Notes: generated from the letters alone by a model not told the origin. Counted from the stretch's first letter, positions 1-6,125 are shown. The stretch is DNA of 7,267 nucleotides from Candidatus Delongbacteria bacterium (GCA_013139625.1 WTAK01000199.1:1-7267); one strand, 5' to 3'. Made by a program: numbers and translations.

Positions 1-904
1 TGCGTGTGGAGGAAGAGGATCTTGCGGTTTGTGTAAATTACAAGTTGATGAAGGTGGCGGAGATTATCTTCCCACAGAGCTTCCTTGGATAACAAAAGAA
101 GAGCAAAAAGAAAATATTCGACTATGTTGTCAATTGAAAATGAAAAATGATCTTAAAGTAACTATTCCTGAAGAACTTTTCAATGTACGAGAATATAAGG
201 TGAAAGTTGATAAAGTTGTTGACTTAACCCATGATATAAAAGGAATAACATTTGCTTTTCAAGGTGACGATGAGATGGATTTTAAAGCTGGTCAATTTAT
301 TCAGCTGGAAGTTCCAGAATACGATCTTTGTGATGAATCTGTTTATCGTGCTTATTCAATTGCATCTGTTCCCAATGAAAATAAAAGATTTGACCTACAA
401 GTCAAGTATGTACCCAATGGAATTTGTACAACATATGTGCATAAGCATATGGAAGAAGGTGAAACAATTATAATGAATGGTCCCTATGGTGATTTTTATC
501 TATCTGATACTGATTCTGAATTGATTTTCATGGCAGTAGGATCAGGTATGGCTCCAATAATATCGATTTTGTTGGATATGGCTGAAAAGGGGATCGAGAG
601 GAAAGCAACCTTTCTTTTTGGAGTTAGATATACGGAAGATCTTTTTATAGTTGATGAATTAAAAGAACTTGAAAAAAAAATACCAAACTTTAAGTTTGTT
701 CCCTCAATTTCAAGGCCGGATAAAACTCAAAAATGGGATGGCGAAACCGCGAGACTTACAGAAATTTTACCAAAATATTTAAAAAATCCAGAGAATACGG
801 AAGCATACCTTTGTGCAGGTGAGCTTGTAATTAATTCATATAAGGCAAAATTGATGGAATTGGGTATTCCAGAAGATAAAATATATTTTGATAGCTTTGG
901 ATAG
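1..904 (+). CDS. nqrF: NqrF-like NADH reductase, [2Fe-2S] ferredoxin plus FAD/NAD(P) domains (5' end missing)
   Basis: The reading frame is open from base 2 to the TAG at 902-904 and gives 300 residues; the gene begins before the window, so the TTG at 29 is internal. Residues 1-11 hold the ferredoxin motif C-G-G-x-G-x-C-G-x-C (Cys 2, 8, 11), and the fourth cluster ligand is probably Cys43 in RLCCQL. Then come the FAD-binding RAYS motif (116-119), GPYGDF (160-165), the nucleotide-binding GSGMAP (180-185) and a C-terminal YLCAGE around Cys271. The order and the linker text GGGDYLPTE match NqrF, the subunit of Na+-translocating NADH:quinone reductase that passes electrons from NADH through FAD to a 2Fe-2S centre. 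Compared with Vibrio-type NqrF (about 407 residues) some 60-70 N-terminal residues, including the membrane helix, should lie upstream. The FAD domain lacks the roughly 30-residue insertion before RAYS, and the usual C-G-P near the C-terminus reads C-A-G. A related oxygenase-type or stand-alone reductase is therefore possible. Other nqr genes are not visible. Confidence 0.75.
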   Translation, partial: ACGGRGSCGLCKLQVDEGGGDYLPTELPWITKEEQKENIRLCCQLKMKNDLKVTIPEELFNVREYKVKVDKVVDLTHDIKGITFAFQGDDEMDFKAGQFIQLEVPEYDLCDESVYRAYSIASVPNENKRFDLQVKYVPNGICTTYVHKHMEEGETIIMNGPYGDFYLSDTDSELIFMAVGSGMAPIISILLDMAEKGIERKATFLFGVRYTEDLFIVDELKELEKKIPNFKFVPSISRPDKTQKWDGETARLTEILPKYLKNPENTEAYLCAGELVINSYKAKLMELGIPEDKIYFDSFG

Positions 905-912
905 GAGAGTAT

Positions 913-1383
913 ATGAAACAATCACCACAACTAAGTAAAGCTGAAGATGCTATGAAGCCTGGAGTAATTACAAAAGATGGGTTTCTAGGCTCAGATCATA
1001 GGCATTTAGTAGATATTTTGATTGAGGATGATGCAGAAGTTGCCAGATTAGGTCTGACACATGAAATAATTGCTGAGAAAATGAAATTTTTTAAAGAAAA
1101 AGGCTTAAAAGGTGAGGGACTATCCATAGATGTCGATGATAACTTTGAGGTTAATGTTGAGAGTGTTAGAGGGAAACTTGCTTGTCCTTTTGGTGAACCA
1201 GGTTTGATTTCCAAAAACAATGTAGGAGTTATTAACAAAAAAACTAAGAAAAAAATATACTTCACAGATTTTCATATACATATGATTGAAAAACATGGAT
1301 TTTACCAAGGGATCGGATCGCCATATCGAGTTTCTCCTAAAGAGTTGAAGGAGACATTAGAAATAGAATCTATTTATCAATAA
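913..1383 (+). CDS. Uncharacterised 156-residue protein downstream of nqrF-like gene
   Basis: I do not recognise this family with certainty. The ATG at 913 is preceded by GGAG at 904-907, with 5 nt spacing and only 8 nt after the nqrF-like stop, so the two genes are almost certainly co-transcribed. The 156-residue product has no signal peptide or membrane segment and looks like a compact soluble cytoplasmic protein. Notable text: a G-x-x-T-x-D-G-F-L-G stretch at residues 17-26, a His-rich SDHRHL (27-32), a single cysteine in C91-P-F-G94, then F-T-D-F-H-I-H-M-I-E-K-H-G-F (117-130) with His121, His123 and His128, followed by G-x-G-S-P-Y-R (133-139). Glycines, the lone Cys and clustered His look like positions under selection and could bind a metal or a redox cofactor, but this is inference. 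In classical nqr operons apbE or nqrM follow nqrF; this protein resembles neither. A role tied to the reductase is suggested only by operon position. Confidence 0.85.
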   Translation: MKQSPQLSKAEDAMKPGVITKDGFLGSDHRHLVDILIEDDAEVARLGLTHEIIAEKMKFFKEKGLKGEGLSIDVDDNFEVNVESVRGKLACPFGEPGLISKNNVGVINKKTKKKIYFTDFHIHMIEKHGFYQGIGSPYRVSPKELKETLEIESIYQ

Positions 1384-1420
1384 CATTTTTTTTTACAAAT
1401 TTTAAATTCTCATATCTTTG

Positions 1421-1435
1421 CTTGATATTATCAAG
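1421..1435. promoter_or_regulatory. Perfect 15-bp dyad overlapping the purF promoter candidate
   Basis: CTTGATA-T-TATCAAG is a 7-bp perfect inverted repeat with a 1-nt centre. It covers the putative -35 hexamer TTGATA and lies 56-70 nt before the purF start. Size and position fit a transcription-factor operator, but it does not match the E. coli PurR box, so the regulator is unknown. AT richness means chance cannot be excluded. Confidence 0.35.
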
Positions 1436-1450
1436 TATAAATTTTATCTT
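1422..1450 (+). promoter_or_regulatory. Candidate sigma70-type promoter for purF
   Basis: TTGATA at 1422-1427 (5 of 6 to TTGACA) is followed by a 17-nt spacer and TATCTT at 1445-1450 (4 of 6 to TATAAT). Transcription would begin near 1457, leaving a leader of about 34 nt. The purF ribosome site is a modest AGGG at 1479-1482, 8 nt before the ATG. The gap 1384-1490 otherwise holds only a T9 run at 1386-1394 and AT-rich sequence. Confidence 0.4.
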
Positions 1451-1490
1451 CTTAACAGAAAAATAAACCATTAACCATAGGGATAATAAA

Positions 1491-2879
1491 ATGTGTGGTG
1501 TAGTCGGTGTTTTTAATTCAGAAGAAGCAGCTTATGATACAATGCTTGGATTATTTGCAATCCAGAACAGGGGACAGGAAAGTTGTGGTTTAGCAGCAAG
1601 TAACGGTAAGCAAATAAAACTAACCAGAGGTCTTGGATTAGTAAAAGATAATTTCACTGAAAAAACCCTGAAGAAATTTCCCGGGAAAATAGCTGTAGGT
1701 CATGTAAGATACCCGACAAGAGGTACCAGCGATGTTAATAATTCTCAGCCGCATGTTATTGAAACATTGGAAGGTACTATATTTGCGTTGGCAAGTAACG
1801 GTGATATCACGAATTATAAGACTTTAACAACTAGACTTAAAAAGAAAAAAATGAATTTTAATAGTGGTAACGATGGTGAACTTATCCTTAGATTCATTGT
1901 TTGGAATCATATCGTAAAAAGAAATCCTGTTGTTGATAGTATTAAATTGGTAATGGAGCAGTTCAAAGGTGCATTTTCTACTGTTCTTATGGGGCGTAAC
2001 GAAATGTGGGCTTTCAGAGACCCTTATGGTGTAAGACCACTCTCTTTTGGTAAAACTGAAACTGGATATGCATTTGCATCAGAATCCAAAGGTTTAGATA
2101 TTCTCAGAGCTACAAATATAGAAGAAGTTAAACCAGGTGAGATCATCCATGTTTATGGTGATAACCAAATAGAAAGAATAAATCTTAATTCTCTGGAGTT
2201 GAGAAATGGAAGGAAAGGATGTGCACATTGTGTATTTGAACCTGTATATTTCTCTATGCCTGATAGTAATCAATATGGTCTTTCTGTTTATGAAGCGAGA
2301 AAGGCAATGGGGAAAGCTTTAGCAGAGAGAGACAAAGACCTAGAGATAGATGTTATAGTTGCGGTTCCGGATTCATCAAATGTACAGGCACTAGGATATG
2401 CTCAGGCTAAAAATGTTCCATTTGAAATGGCTTTAATCAGAAATCATTATGTCGGAAGAACTTTTATCAAACCAAGTCAACGGGGTAGAGATGAAAGTGT
2501 TAAGCAAAAATTCAATCCTGTTGTTTCAAGATTGAAAGGGAAGAGAATAGTACTTGTTGATGATTCTATTGTCAGAGGTACGACGATGAGAAAGATCGTC
2601 GGAATGTTGAAGAATGCAGGTGTAAAAGAAATTCACTTAAGAATCGCTTCACCTCCGGTAAAATTCCCATGTTTTTATGGACTCGACACAAATACAAAAG
2701 ATGAATTACTTGCTAACAAAATGAATCCACAGGAAATGGTTGATTTCTTTAAGGTAGATTCTTTGAAATACATGGAACAGAATGACCTTTCCAATTGTGT
2801 GAGTAATACTGATGATAATTTCTGCTTTGCATGTTTTGATGGAAATTATCCGATCGAATTAGTTGATGTTTCTTTCTAA
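1491..2879 (+). CDS. purF: Amidophosphoribosyltransferase (glutamine PRPP amidotransferase), Fe-S type
   Basis: PurF catalyses the first committed step of de novo purine synthesis in the cytoplasm: PRPP plus glutamine gives phosphoribosylamine, glutamate and pyrophosphate. At 462 residues it has full family length. The N-terminal class II glutaminase starts M-C-G, so Cys2 becomes the catalytic nucleophile after Met removal; NRGQES (26-31), GHVRYPTRG (70-78) and the oxyanion-hole N103-G104 are present, the latter in SNGDITN rather than the commoner NGN. The phosphoribosyltransferase half has the PRPP loop VLVDDSIVRGTT (354-365) and SPPVKFPCFYG (388-397). Cys247 (or 244), Cys394, Cys445 and Cys448 (CFAC) fit the four ligands of the Bacillus subtilis-type [4Fe-4S] cluster. 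The ATG at 1491 is the only sensible start: upstream in frame there is a TAA at 1464-1466 and no ATG, GTG or TTG, so there is no propeptide. The stop overlaps the next start (TAATG). Confidence 0.97.
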   Translation: MCGVVGVFNSEEAAYDTMLGLFAIQNRGQESCGLAASNGKQIKLTRGLGLVKDNFTEKTLKKFPGKIAVGHVRYPTRGTSDVNNSQPHVIETLEGTIFALASNGDITNYKTLTTRLKKKKMNFNSGNDGELILRFIVWNHIVKRNPVVDSIKLVMEQFKGAFSTVLMGRNEMWAFRDPYGVRPLSFGKTETGYAFASESKGLDILRATNIEEVKPGEIIHVYGDNQIERINLNSLELRNGRKGCAHCVFEPVYFSMPDSNQYGLSVYEARKAMGKALAERDKDLEIDVIVAVPDSSNVQALGYAQAKNVPFEMALIRNHYVGRTFIKPSQRGRDESVKQKFNPVVSRLKGKRIVLVDDSIVRGTTMRKIVGMLKNAGVKEIHLRIASPPVKFPCFYGLDTNTKDELLANKMNPQEMVDFFKVDSLKYMEQNDLSNCVSNTDDNFCFACFDGNYPIELVDVSF

Positions 2880-4147
2880 TGCTGAATAAAACTTTAATAT
2901 TGTTGCTTTTAATGTCCGCAGTTTGTTTTCCTGCGGATTTTTTTAATTACTTAAAAGATTACAACAAAAATCTTTACAATAATGAAAAGAAGACATTCTC
3001 AAAAGGCTCTCTAGAAAATAAATGGTATTTGGTCACAGATATATATTACAACCTCTACAAATATAGATTAGGTTCCGATATAGATGTTGATCAACTAGAA
3101 GATAATATTGATGATACAATTGATTTCCTTGAAGATGATAAAATAAAGGAACTCACTGCCTACGAAAAAGAATTGATTATTTCAATGATGTATGGTATCA
3201 AATGTTATATCAGTTCAACAGATATTTCAATCGGGAATTTGAGTGACCTTAGAAAGTCATATAAATTGTCAGAGAAATTATATAGTAAGCACAAAGAGAT
3301 CGAATCTTCATTCGGTTTTCATTTAACGAGATTAGTTGTTGCGACATATTTTGAAAATAGCTTCTTGATCAAAGATATATTCGGATATGAAGGTGGTATC
3401 TCTAAAAGTGTAGAAAATCTGAAGAAGATCGCTAAAGACGATAATTTATTTATGATCGAGGCAAATATAACCCTTAACGAATTCTATTCTAAAATATTTT
3501 ATGATCATAGATCATCTGCTAGGTACTCTCAGAAATTAAATCAATTGTTTCCCAATTCTAAATACTTTAAGTTTCTATATGCCAAAGATCTATACCATAC
3601 AGGTAAAATTGACAAGGCTTTTAAGCTTTTCAAAGAAGTTAACACAGAGATCTCAAATGAATATTATCCATATGAGTATAATTCATTGATATATGAGATC
3701 AAATGTCTCTACCTGCAGGATAGGGAAGATTTTGCAGTAGAAGTCTTAAAATATGCGAAGAAAATACATGATGGATATCTATTGCAGGAGTTAGATAAAT
3801 GGAAAAGGCAACTCAAGAGAAGGAAGGACATTTTATATAGATTTGAAACACTGAATTTCAGAGACATTAAAGATATTACAAAGAATGAACACGATAAAAA
3901 GCTTACAGCTAAAATTCTTTTTGACCACGGATACTTTAAAGAGTTATTTAATTTGACCAACTATAGAGATGAGTCTGAGCTTTTACTACAATACTTTAGG
4001 TCTGCGTTAATATTGGGTGAATATAAAACAGCAAGCCAACTATTTGAAGTTTTAGAATCAAAACACGAAGATTTTTTGGATGATCATCAGGATATTGGTA
4101 GGATAAAGATATTGAAGAATATTCTGGATAATATTTCAACCAATTAA
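2879..4147 (+). CDS. Exported tetratricopeptide-like helical repeat protein
   Basis: This 422-residue protein has no family I can name. Its N-terminus is a signal peptide: Lys4, a hydrophobic core at residues 5-15 and a likely signal peptidase I site near Ala19; Cys16 does not sit in a good lipobox. The rest is charged and predicted all-helical. TPR-like helix pairs are clearest at about 191-225, 228-255 (LYHTGKIDKAFKLFKEV), 265-295 and 374-395 (LGEYKTASQLFEVLES), so it probably works as a periplasmic or outer-membrane-associated scaffold. The ATG at 2879-2881 shares its first base with the purF stop, and no Shine-Dalgarno sequence lies in the 20 nt before it, so translation probably depends on ribosomes finishing purF. 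The next in-frame ATG, at codon 12, would remove most of the signal peptide, which supports this start. Codons 13-22 also encode an intrinsic-terminator-like hairpin. A functional link to purine synthesis is not evident. Confidence 0.85.
   Translation: MLNKTLILLLLMSAVCFPADFFNYLKDYNKNLYNNEKKTFSKGSLENKWYLVTDIYYNLYKYRLGSDIDVDQLEDNIDDTIDFLEDDKIKELTAYEKELIISMMYGIKCYISSTDISIGNLSDLRKSYKLSEKLYSKHKEIESSFGFHLTRLVVATYFENSFLIKDIFGYEGGISKSVENLKKIAKDDNLFMIEANITLNEFYSKIFYDHRSSARYSQKLNQLFPNSKYFKFLYAKDLYHTGKIDKAFKLFKEVNTEISNEYYPYEYNSLIYEIKCLYLQDREDFAVEVLKYAKKIHDGYLLQELDKWKRQLKRRKDILYRFETLNFRDIKDITKNEHDKKLTAKILFDHGYFKELFNLTNYRDESELLLQYFRSALILGEYKTASQLFEVLESKHEDFLDDHQDIGRIKILKNILDNISTN
2915..2944 (+). terminator. 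Intrinsic terminator-like hairpin inside the start of the TPR gene
   Basis: TCCGCAG (2915-2921) pairs perfectly with CTGCGGA (2931-2937) across a 9-nt loop, with a possible extra G-U pair outside, and is followed at once by seven T (2938-2944). Five of seven stem pairs are G-C, which stands out against the AT-rich background. The T run follows the stem on the + strand only, so it would stop transcription coming out of purF, 35 nt after the purF stop. It lies within codons 13-22 of the downstream reading frame, so any read-through is needed to express that gene. Confidence 0.6.
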
Positions 4148-4187
4148 TTCTCGAACAAATCGACTTGAATTAAGTTTAATAATCTTA

Positions 4188-4216
4188 TTGACTAAGGAAA
4201 GATGAACAATTATATT
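4188..4216 (+). promoter_or_regulatory. Near-consensus sigma70-type promoter for the MORN/TPR-moxR unit
   Basis: TTGACT at 4188-4193 and TATATT at 4211-4216 each match the consensus at 5 of 6 positions and are separated by an ideal 17 nt. Transcription should begin near 4223, giving a leader of about 44 nt before the ATG at 4267. A Shine-Dalgarno GGAG at 4255-4258 sits 8 nt before that start. This is the best promoter in the window. Confidence 0.6.
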
Positions 4217-4226
4217 TATTCATCTT
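4199..4226. promoter_or_regulatory. 8-bp inverted repeat bracketing the -10 box
   Basis: AAGATGAA (4199-4206) and TTCATCTT (4219-4226) form a perfect 8-bp inverted repeat with a 12-nt centre. The arms flank the TATATT box and reach the predicted start point. No T run follows on the + strand, so it is a poor terminator; an operator for a dimeric repressor is the simpler reading. The regulator is unknown. Confidence 0.4.
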
Positions 4227-4266
4227 AAGAACAAGCTAGAAAATTAAAAATTGCGGAGTTATAGAA

Positions 4267-5031
4267 ATGTTAAAAAGAATTCTAATTTTAGTTGTAATAA
4301 TCACAATGACATTAAGCGCTGAAATAGTAAGAAAAGGGAGAAAAGATAATTTTTCATTTTTTAAGAACGATGAGAAAATATCATTAGAAAGTGTTAATGG
4401 TACTGTCAAGGCATATTTCGATAGCGTTAAAGTAATGGGTGAGTACAATTATATTTCAGGTCAATTAGATGGTTTGCAAAAAGAATTTTTTAGAACCGGA
4501 AAAGTCAAAGCTGAATATAATATGACCAAAGGTTTAAGAACCGGAAATGGTAAAGAATTTTACGATTCTGGCGAACTGGAATTTGAAAGGAATTTTGATC
4601 AAAATGGAACAGGACTTGGTATAGAATTTCATAAGAACGGTATGAAAAAAAGAGAGCGTTTATACAAAGATGGTGCTCAGGTTTATGTAAGTAAACTGAA
4701 CCATGATATCAAAGATGTGAAGTATGTGAGAACTCCTGAAGAACTTTTTGTTGAAGCTCAAGAGTTTGCCTATGTAGGTATGTATGCTCATGCTATCGAA
4801 GATTATAAATTGTTCTTAAAATCATTTCCAAAGAGTGATAAAGTTGCAAATGTTAAATTCTTAATTGCATTTACTTATCATAACAATTTAGAAGATCTGG
4901 ATAATGCCACAAAAGAGTACAATGAATTTATAAAGCAATATCCGAATAGTCCTTTGAAAGTTTCTGCTGAGTTTGAACTAAAAAATATCGGCAAAACTAT
5001 AGAAGAAATTGAAATGTTCAAGGATTTATAG
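4267..5031 (+). CDS. Exported MORN-variant repeat plus TPR-like protein
   Basis: The 254-residue product starts with a clear signal peptide (Lys3 and Arg4, hydrophobic core 5-16, probable cleavage after LSA18), so it acts outside the cytoplasm. Residues 45-136 form about four repeats of 23-25 residues, aligned by KAYF (48), KEFF (72), KEFY (96) and IEFH (119), each followed by a Gly-containing turn and a charged beta strand. This is the MORN_2 or YwqK-like pattern. Residues 156-243 form TPR-like helices: AIEDYKLFLKSFPKSDKVAN is followed one repeat later by ATKEYNEFIKQYPNSPLK, the spacing seen in YbgF/BamD-type TPRs. Together this suggests an envelope adaptor or scaffold. The ATG has GGAG at 4255-4258. 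It is the first gene of a two-gene unit with the MoxR-type ATPase, 3 nt downstream. It resembles the purF-linked exported protein only in being a signal peptide plus TPR-like repeats. Confidence 0.85.
   Translation: MLKRILILVVIITMTLSAEIVRKGRKDNFSFFKNDEKISLESVNGTVKAYFDSVKVMGEYNYISGQLDGLQKEFFRTGKVKAEYNMTKGLRTGNGKEFYDSGELEFERNFDQNGTGLGIEFHKNGMKKRERLYKDGAQVYVSKLNHDIKDVKYVRTPEELFVEAQEFAYVGMYAHAIEDYKLFLKSFPKSDKVANVKFLIAFTYHNNLEDLDNATKEYNEFIKQYPNSPLKVSAEFELKNIGKTIEEIEMFKDL
4399..4674 (+). repeat. MORN-variant repeat block (about four units of 23-25 codons)
   Basis: Units lie at residues 45-68, 69-93, 94-116 and 117-136 of the exported protein starting at 4267. Protein similarity is clear but the DNA has diverged. 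The only obvious exact DNA repeat is AGAACCGGAAA at 4492-4502 and 4537-4547; these copies are 15 codons apart, so they are not in register with the protein repeat. Confidence 0.6.
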
Positions 5032-5034
5032 ACC

Positions 5035-6015
5035 ATGAACGATCTGGATAGAATAAATAATTTGATAGAATCAAGGAATAAGATAATATCAAATATTGAA
5101 AAAAAGATAATTGGTCAAAAAGACATTATTGATGGTCTTCTTATTGCTATTTTTGCCGGTGGTCATGTGATGCTGACAGGAGTTCCCGGACTAGCAAAGA
5201 CATTGATGATAACAACTATTGCAAAAACTTTAGATCTTGATTTTAAAAGAATACAATTTACTCCGGATTTGATGCCATCAGATATAATAGGTACTGAGAT
5301 ACTTGAGCAGAATATTTCATCAGGAGAAAAAGAATTTCGTTTTATAAAAGGCCCTTTATTTACAAATATAATTTTAGCAGATGAGATCAATAGAACACCA
5401 CCGAAAACTCAATCCGCCTTACTGCAAGCTATGCAGGAAAAGGAAGTTAGTGCTGGGAACGTTACCTATAAGTTAGATGCACCATTCTTTGTTATGGCTA
5501 CAAGAAACCCAATTGAGCAAGAAGGTACTTATCCATTGCCAGAGGCACAGTTGGATAGGTTCTTATTTAACCTTGTCATTGATTATCCTGATTATGATAG
5601 CGAAGTGAGTATCGTAAAGGAAACTACTTCCGGAGATGATGTTGAAGTTGAAAAGGTTCTAAGTAAATCAGATATATTAGAAATTCAAGAACTTGTTAGA
5701 AGAATTCCTGTGGCTGAAAGTATAGTAGAATTTGCTGTTAACATAGCAAGAAGCACAAGACCTGATCAAGAGAGCTCCCCGAAATTCACAAAAGATACTG
5801 TAAGCTGGGGTGCAGGTCCCAGAGCTGGACAATTTTTAGTTATTGCCGCAAAGATCAATGCAATATTCAATGGTAGAAAATCGCCGGAGAAAGAAGATGT
5901 CCTAAAAGTGGCAAAGCCTGTTCTAAGACATAGGATAATACCTAATTTTAGAGCAGAAGCTGAAGGGATTACTCCTGATATTATTATTGAAGAGATCATT
6001 AAATCTCTAGACTAA
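5035..6015 (+). CDS. MoxR-family AAA+ ATPase
   Basis: MoxR ATPases are cytoplasmic AAA+ hexamers thought to act as chaperones that insert cofactors or remodel partner complexes, usually with von Willebrand factor A proteins. This 326-residue protein has full family length and every expected motif: Walker A GVPGLAKT (49-56, Lys55), Walker B IILADE (112-117) followed by INRTPPKTQSALLQAMQE, sensor 1 ATRNP (155-159, Asn158), the signature EQEGTYPLPEAQLDRF (161-176) with the likely arginine finger Arg175, and sensor 2 WGAGPRAGQ (258-266, Arg263). No signal or membrane segment is present. The ATG at 5035 is 3 nt after the previous stop; its ribosome site AGGA (5021-5024) lies inside the upstream gene. 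The DUF58 and vWA genes that normally follow moxR are absent: a 121-nt gap and hpt come next. The exported MORN/TPR protein is the only partner suggested by position. Confidence 0.95.
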   Translation: MNDLDRINNLIESRNKIISNIEKKIIGQKDIIDGLLIAIFAGGHVMLTGVPGLAKTLMITTIAKTLDLDFKRIQFTPDLMPSDIIGTEILEQNISSGEKEFRFIKGPLFTNIILADEINRTPPKTQSALLQAMQEKEVSAGNVTYKLDAPFFVMATRNPIEQEGTYPLPEAQLDRFLFNLVIDYPDYDSEVSIVKETTSGDDVEVEKVLSKSDILEIQELVRRIPVAESIVEFAVNIARSTRPDQESSPKFTKDTVSWGAGPRAGQFLVIAAKINAIFNGRKSPEKEDVLKVAKPVLRHRIIPNFRAEAEGITPDIIIEEIIKSLD

Positions 6016-6055
6016 TTTACCTCTTTTTTATCCTCAAAATATAATCATTCTAAAT

Positions 6056-6067
6056 AGTTTTAAAACT
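6056..6067. promoter_or_regulatory. 12-bp perfect palindrome before the hpt -35 candidate
   Basis: AGTTTTAAAACT is a perfect palindrome whose last base is the first base of the candidate -35 TTGACT. Position suits an operator, but short A/T palindromes arise easily by chance here. Confidence 0.25.
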
Positions 6068-6095
6068 TGACTTTTACTACTCTCTTTAATAACTT
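6067..6095 (+). promoter_or_regulatory. Weak candidate promoter for hpt-ftsH
   Basis: TTGACT at 6067-6072 is the same -35 hexamer as in the MORN/TPR promoter, but the sequence 17 nt later, TAACTT (6090-6095), matches TATAAT at only 3 of 6. A perfect TATAAT lies at 6116-6121, yet it lacks a good -35 and would start RNA at about the ribosome site. The gap 6016-6136 also has a T-rich stretch at 6021-6030 without a hairpin, so no terminator for the moxR-type gene is visible. Confidence 0.3.
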
Positions 6096-6102
6096 CTTTA
6101 AC

Positions 6103-6124
6103 TTAATTATTAATATATAATTAA
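6103..6124. promoter_or_regulatory. 8-bp AT-only inverted repeat just upstream of the hpt ribosome site
   Basis: TTAATTAT (6103-6110) and ATAATTAA (6117-6124) form a perfect inverted repeat around a 6-nt centre. It ends 2 nt before the hpt Shine-Dalgarno sequence. It could be an operator or an mRNA hairpin, but it is all A and T, so its information content is low. Confidence 0.3.
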
Positions 6125-6125
6125 T

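Noticed and set aside
672..680. A9 run in the nqrF-like gene as a programmed frameshift site
   Set aside because: The frame stays open with recognisable family motifs on both sides, and A-rich Lys codons are expected in AT-rich DNA. The A8 run at 6190-6197 in hpt was rejected for the same reason.
29..904. TTG at 29 as the start of the reductase gene
   Set aside because: Family motif residues (the ferredoxin cysteines) are encoded in the same frame before it, so the gene enters from outside the window.
996..1265. Minus-strand open frames opposite the 156-residue gene and others
   Set aside because: They are antisense to genes with clear protein features, have low-complexity Ser/Phe/Leu-rich translations and lack their own ribosome sites.
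1361..1394. AAATAGA-A-TCTATTT hairpin followed by T9 as a terminator for the 156-residue gene
   Set aside because: The stem is almost all A-T, lies inside the coding region, and the T run begins 10 nt after it; this is too weak to call a terminator.
4202..4228. Tiny ORF of 8 codons (MNNYIYSS) between the TPR gene and the MORN/TPR gene
   Set aside because: It overlaps the promoter and inverted repeat, its start lies before the predicted RNA start, and ribosome-site spacing is too short.
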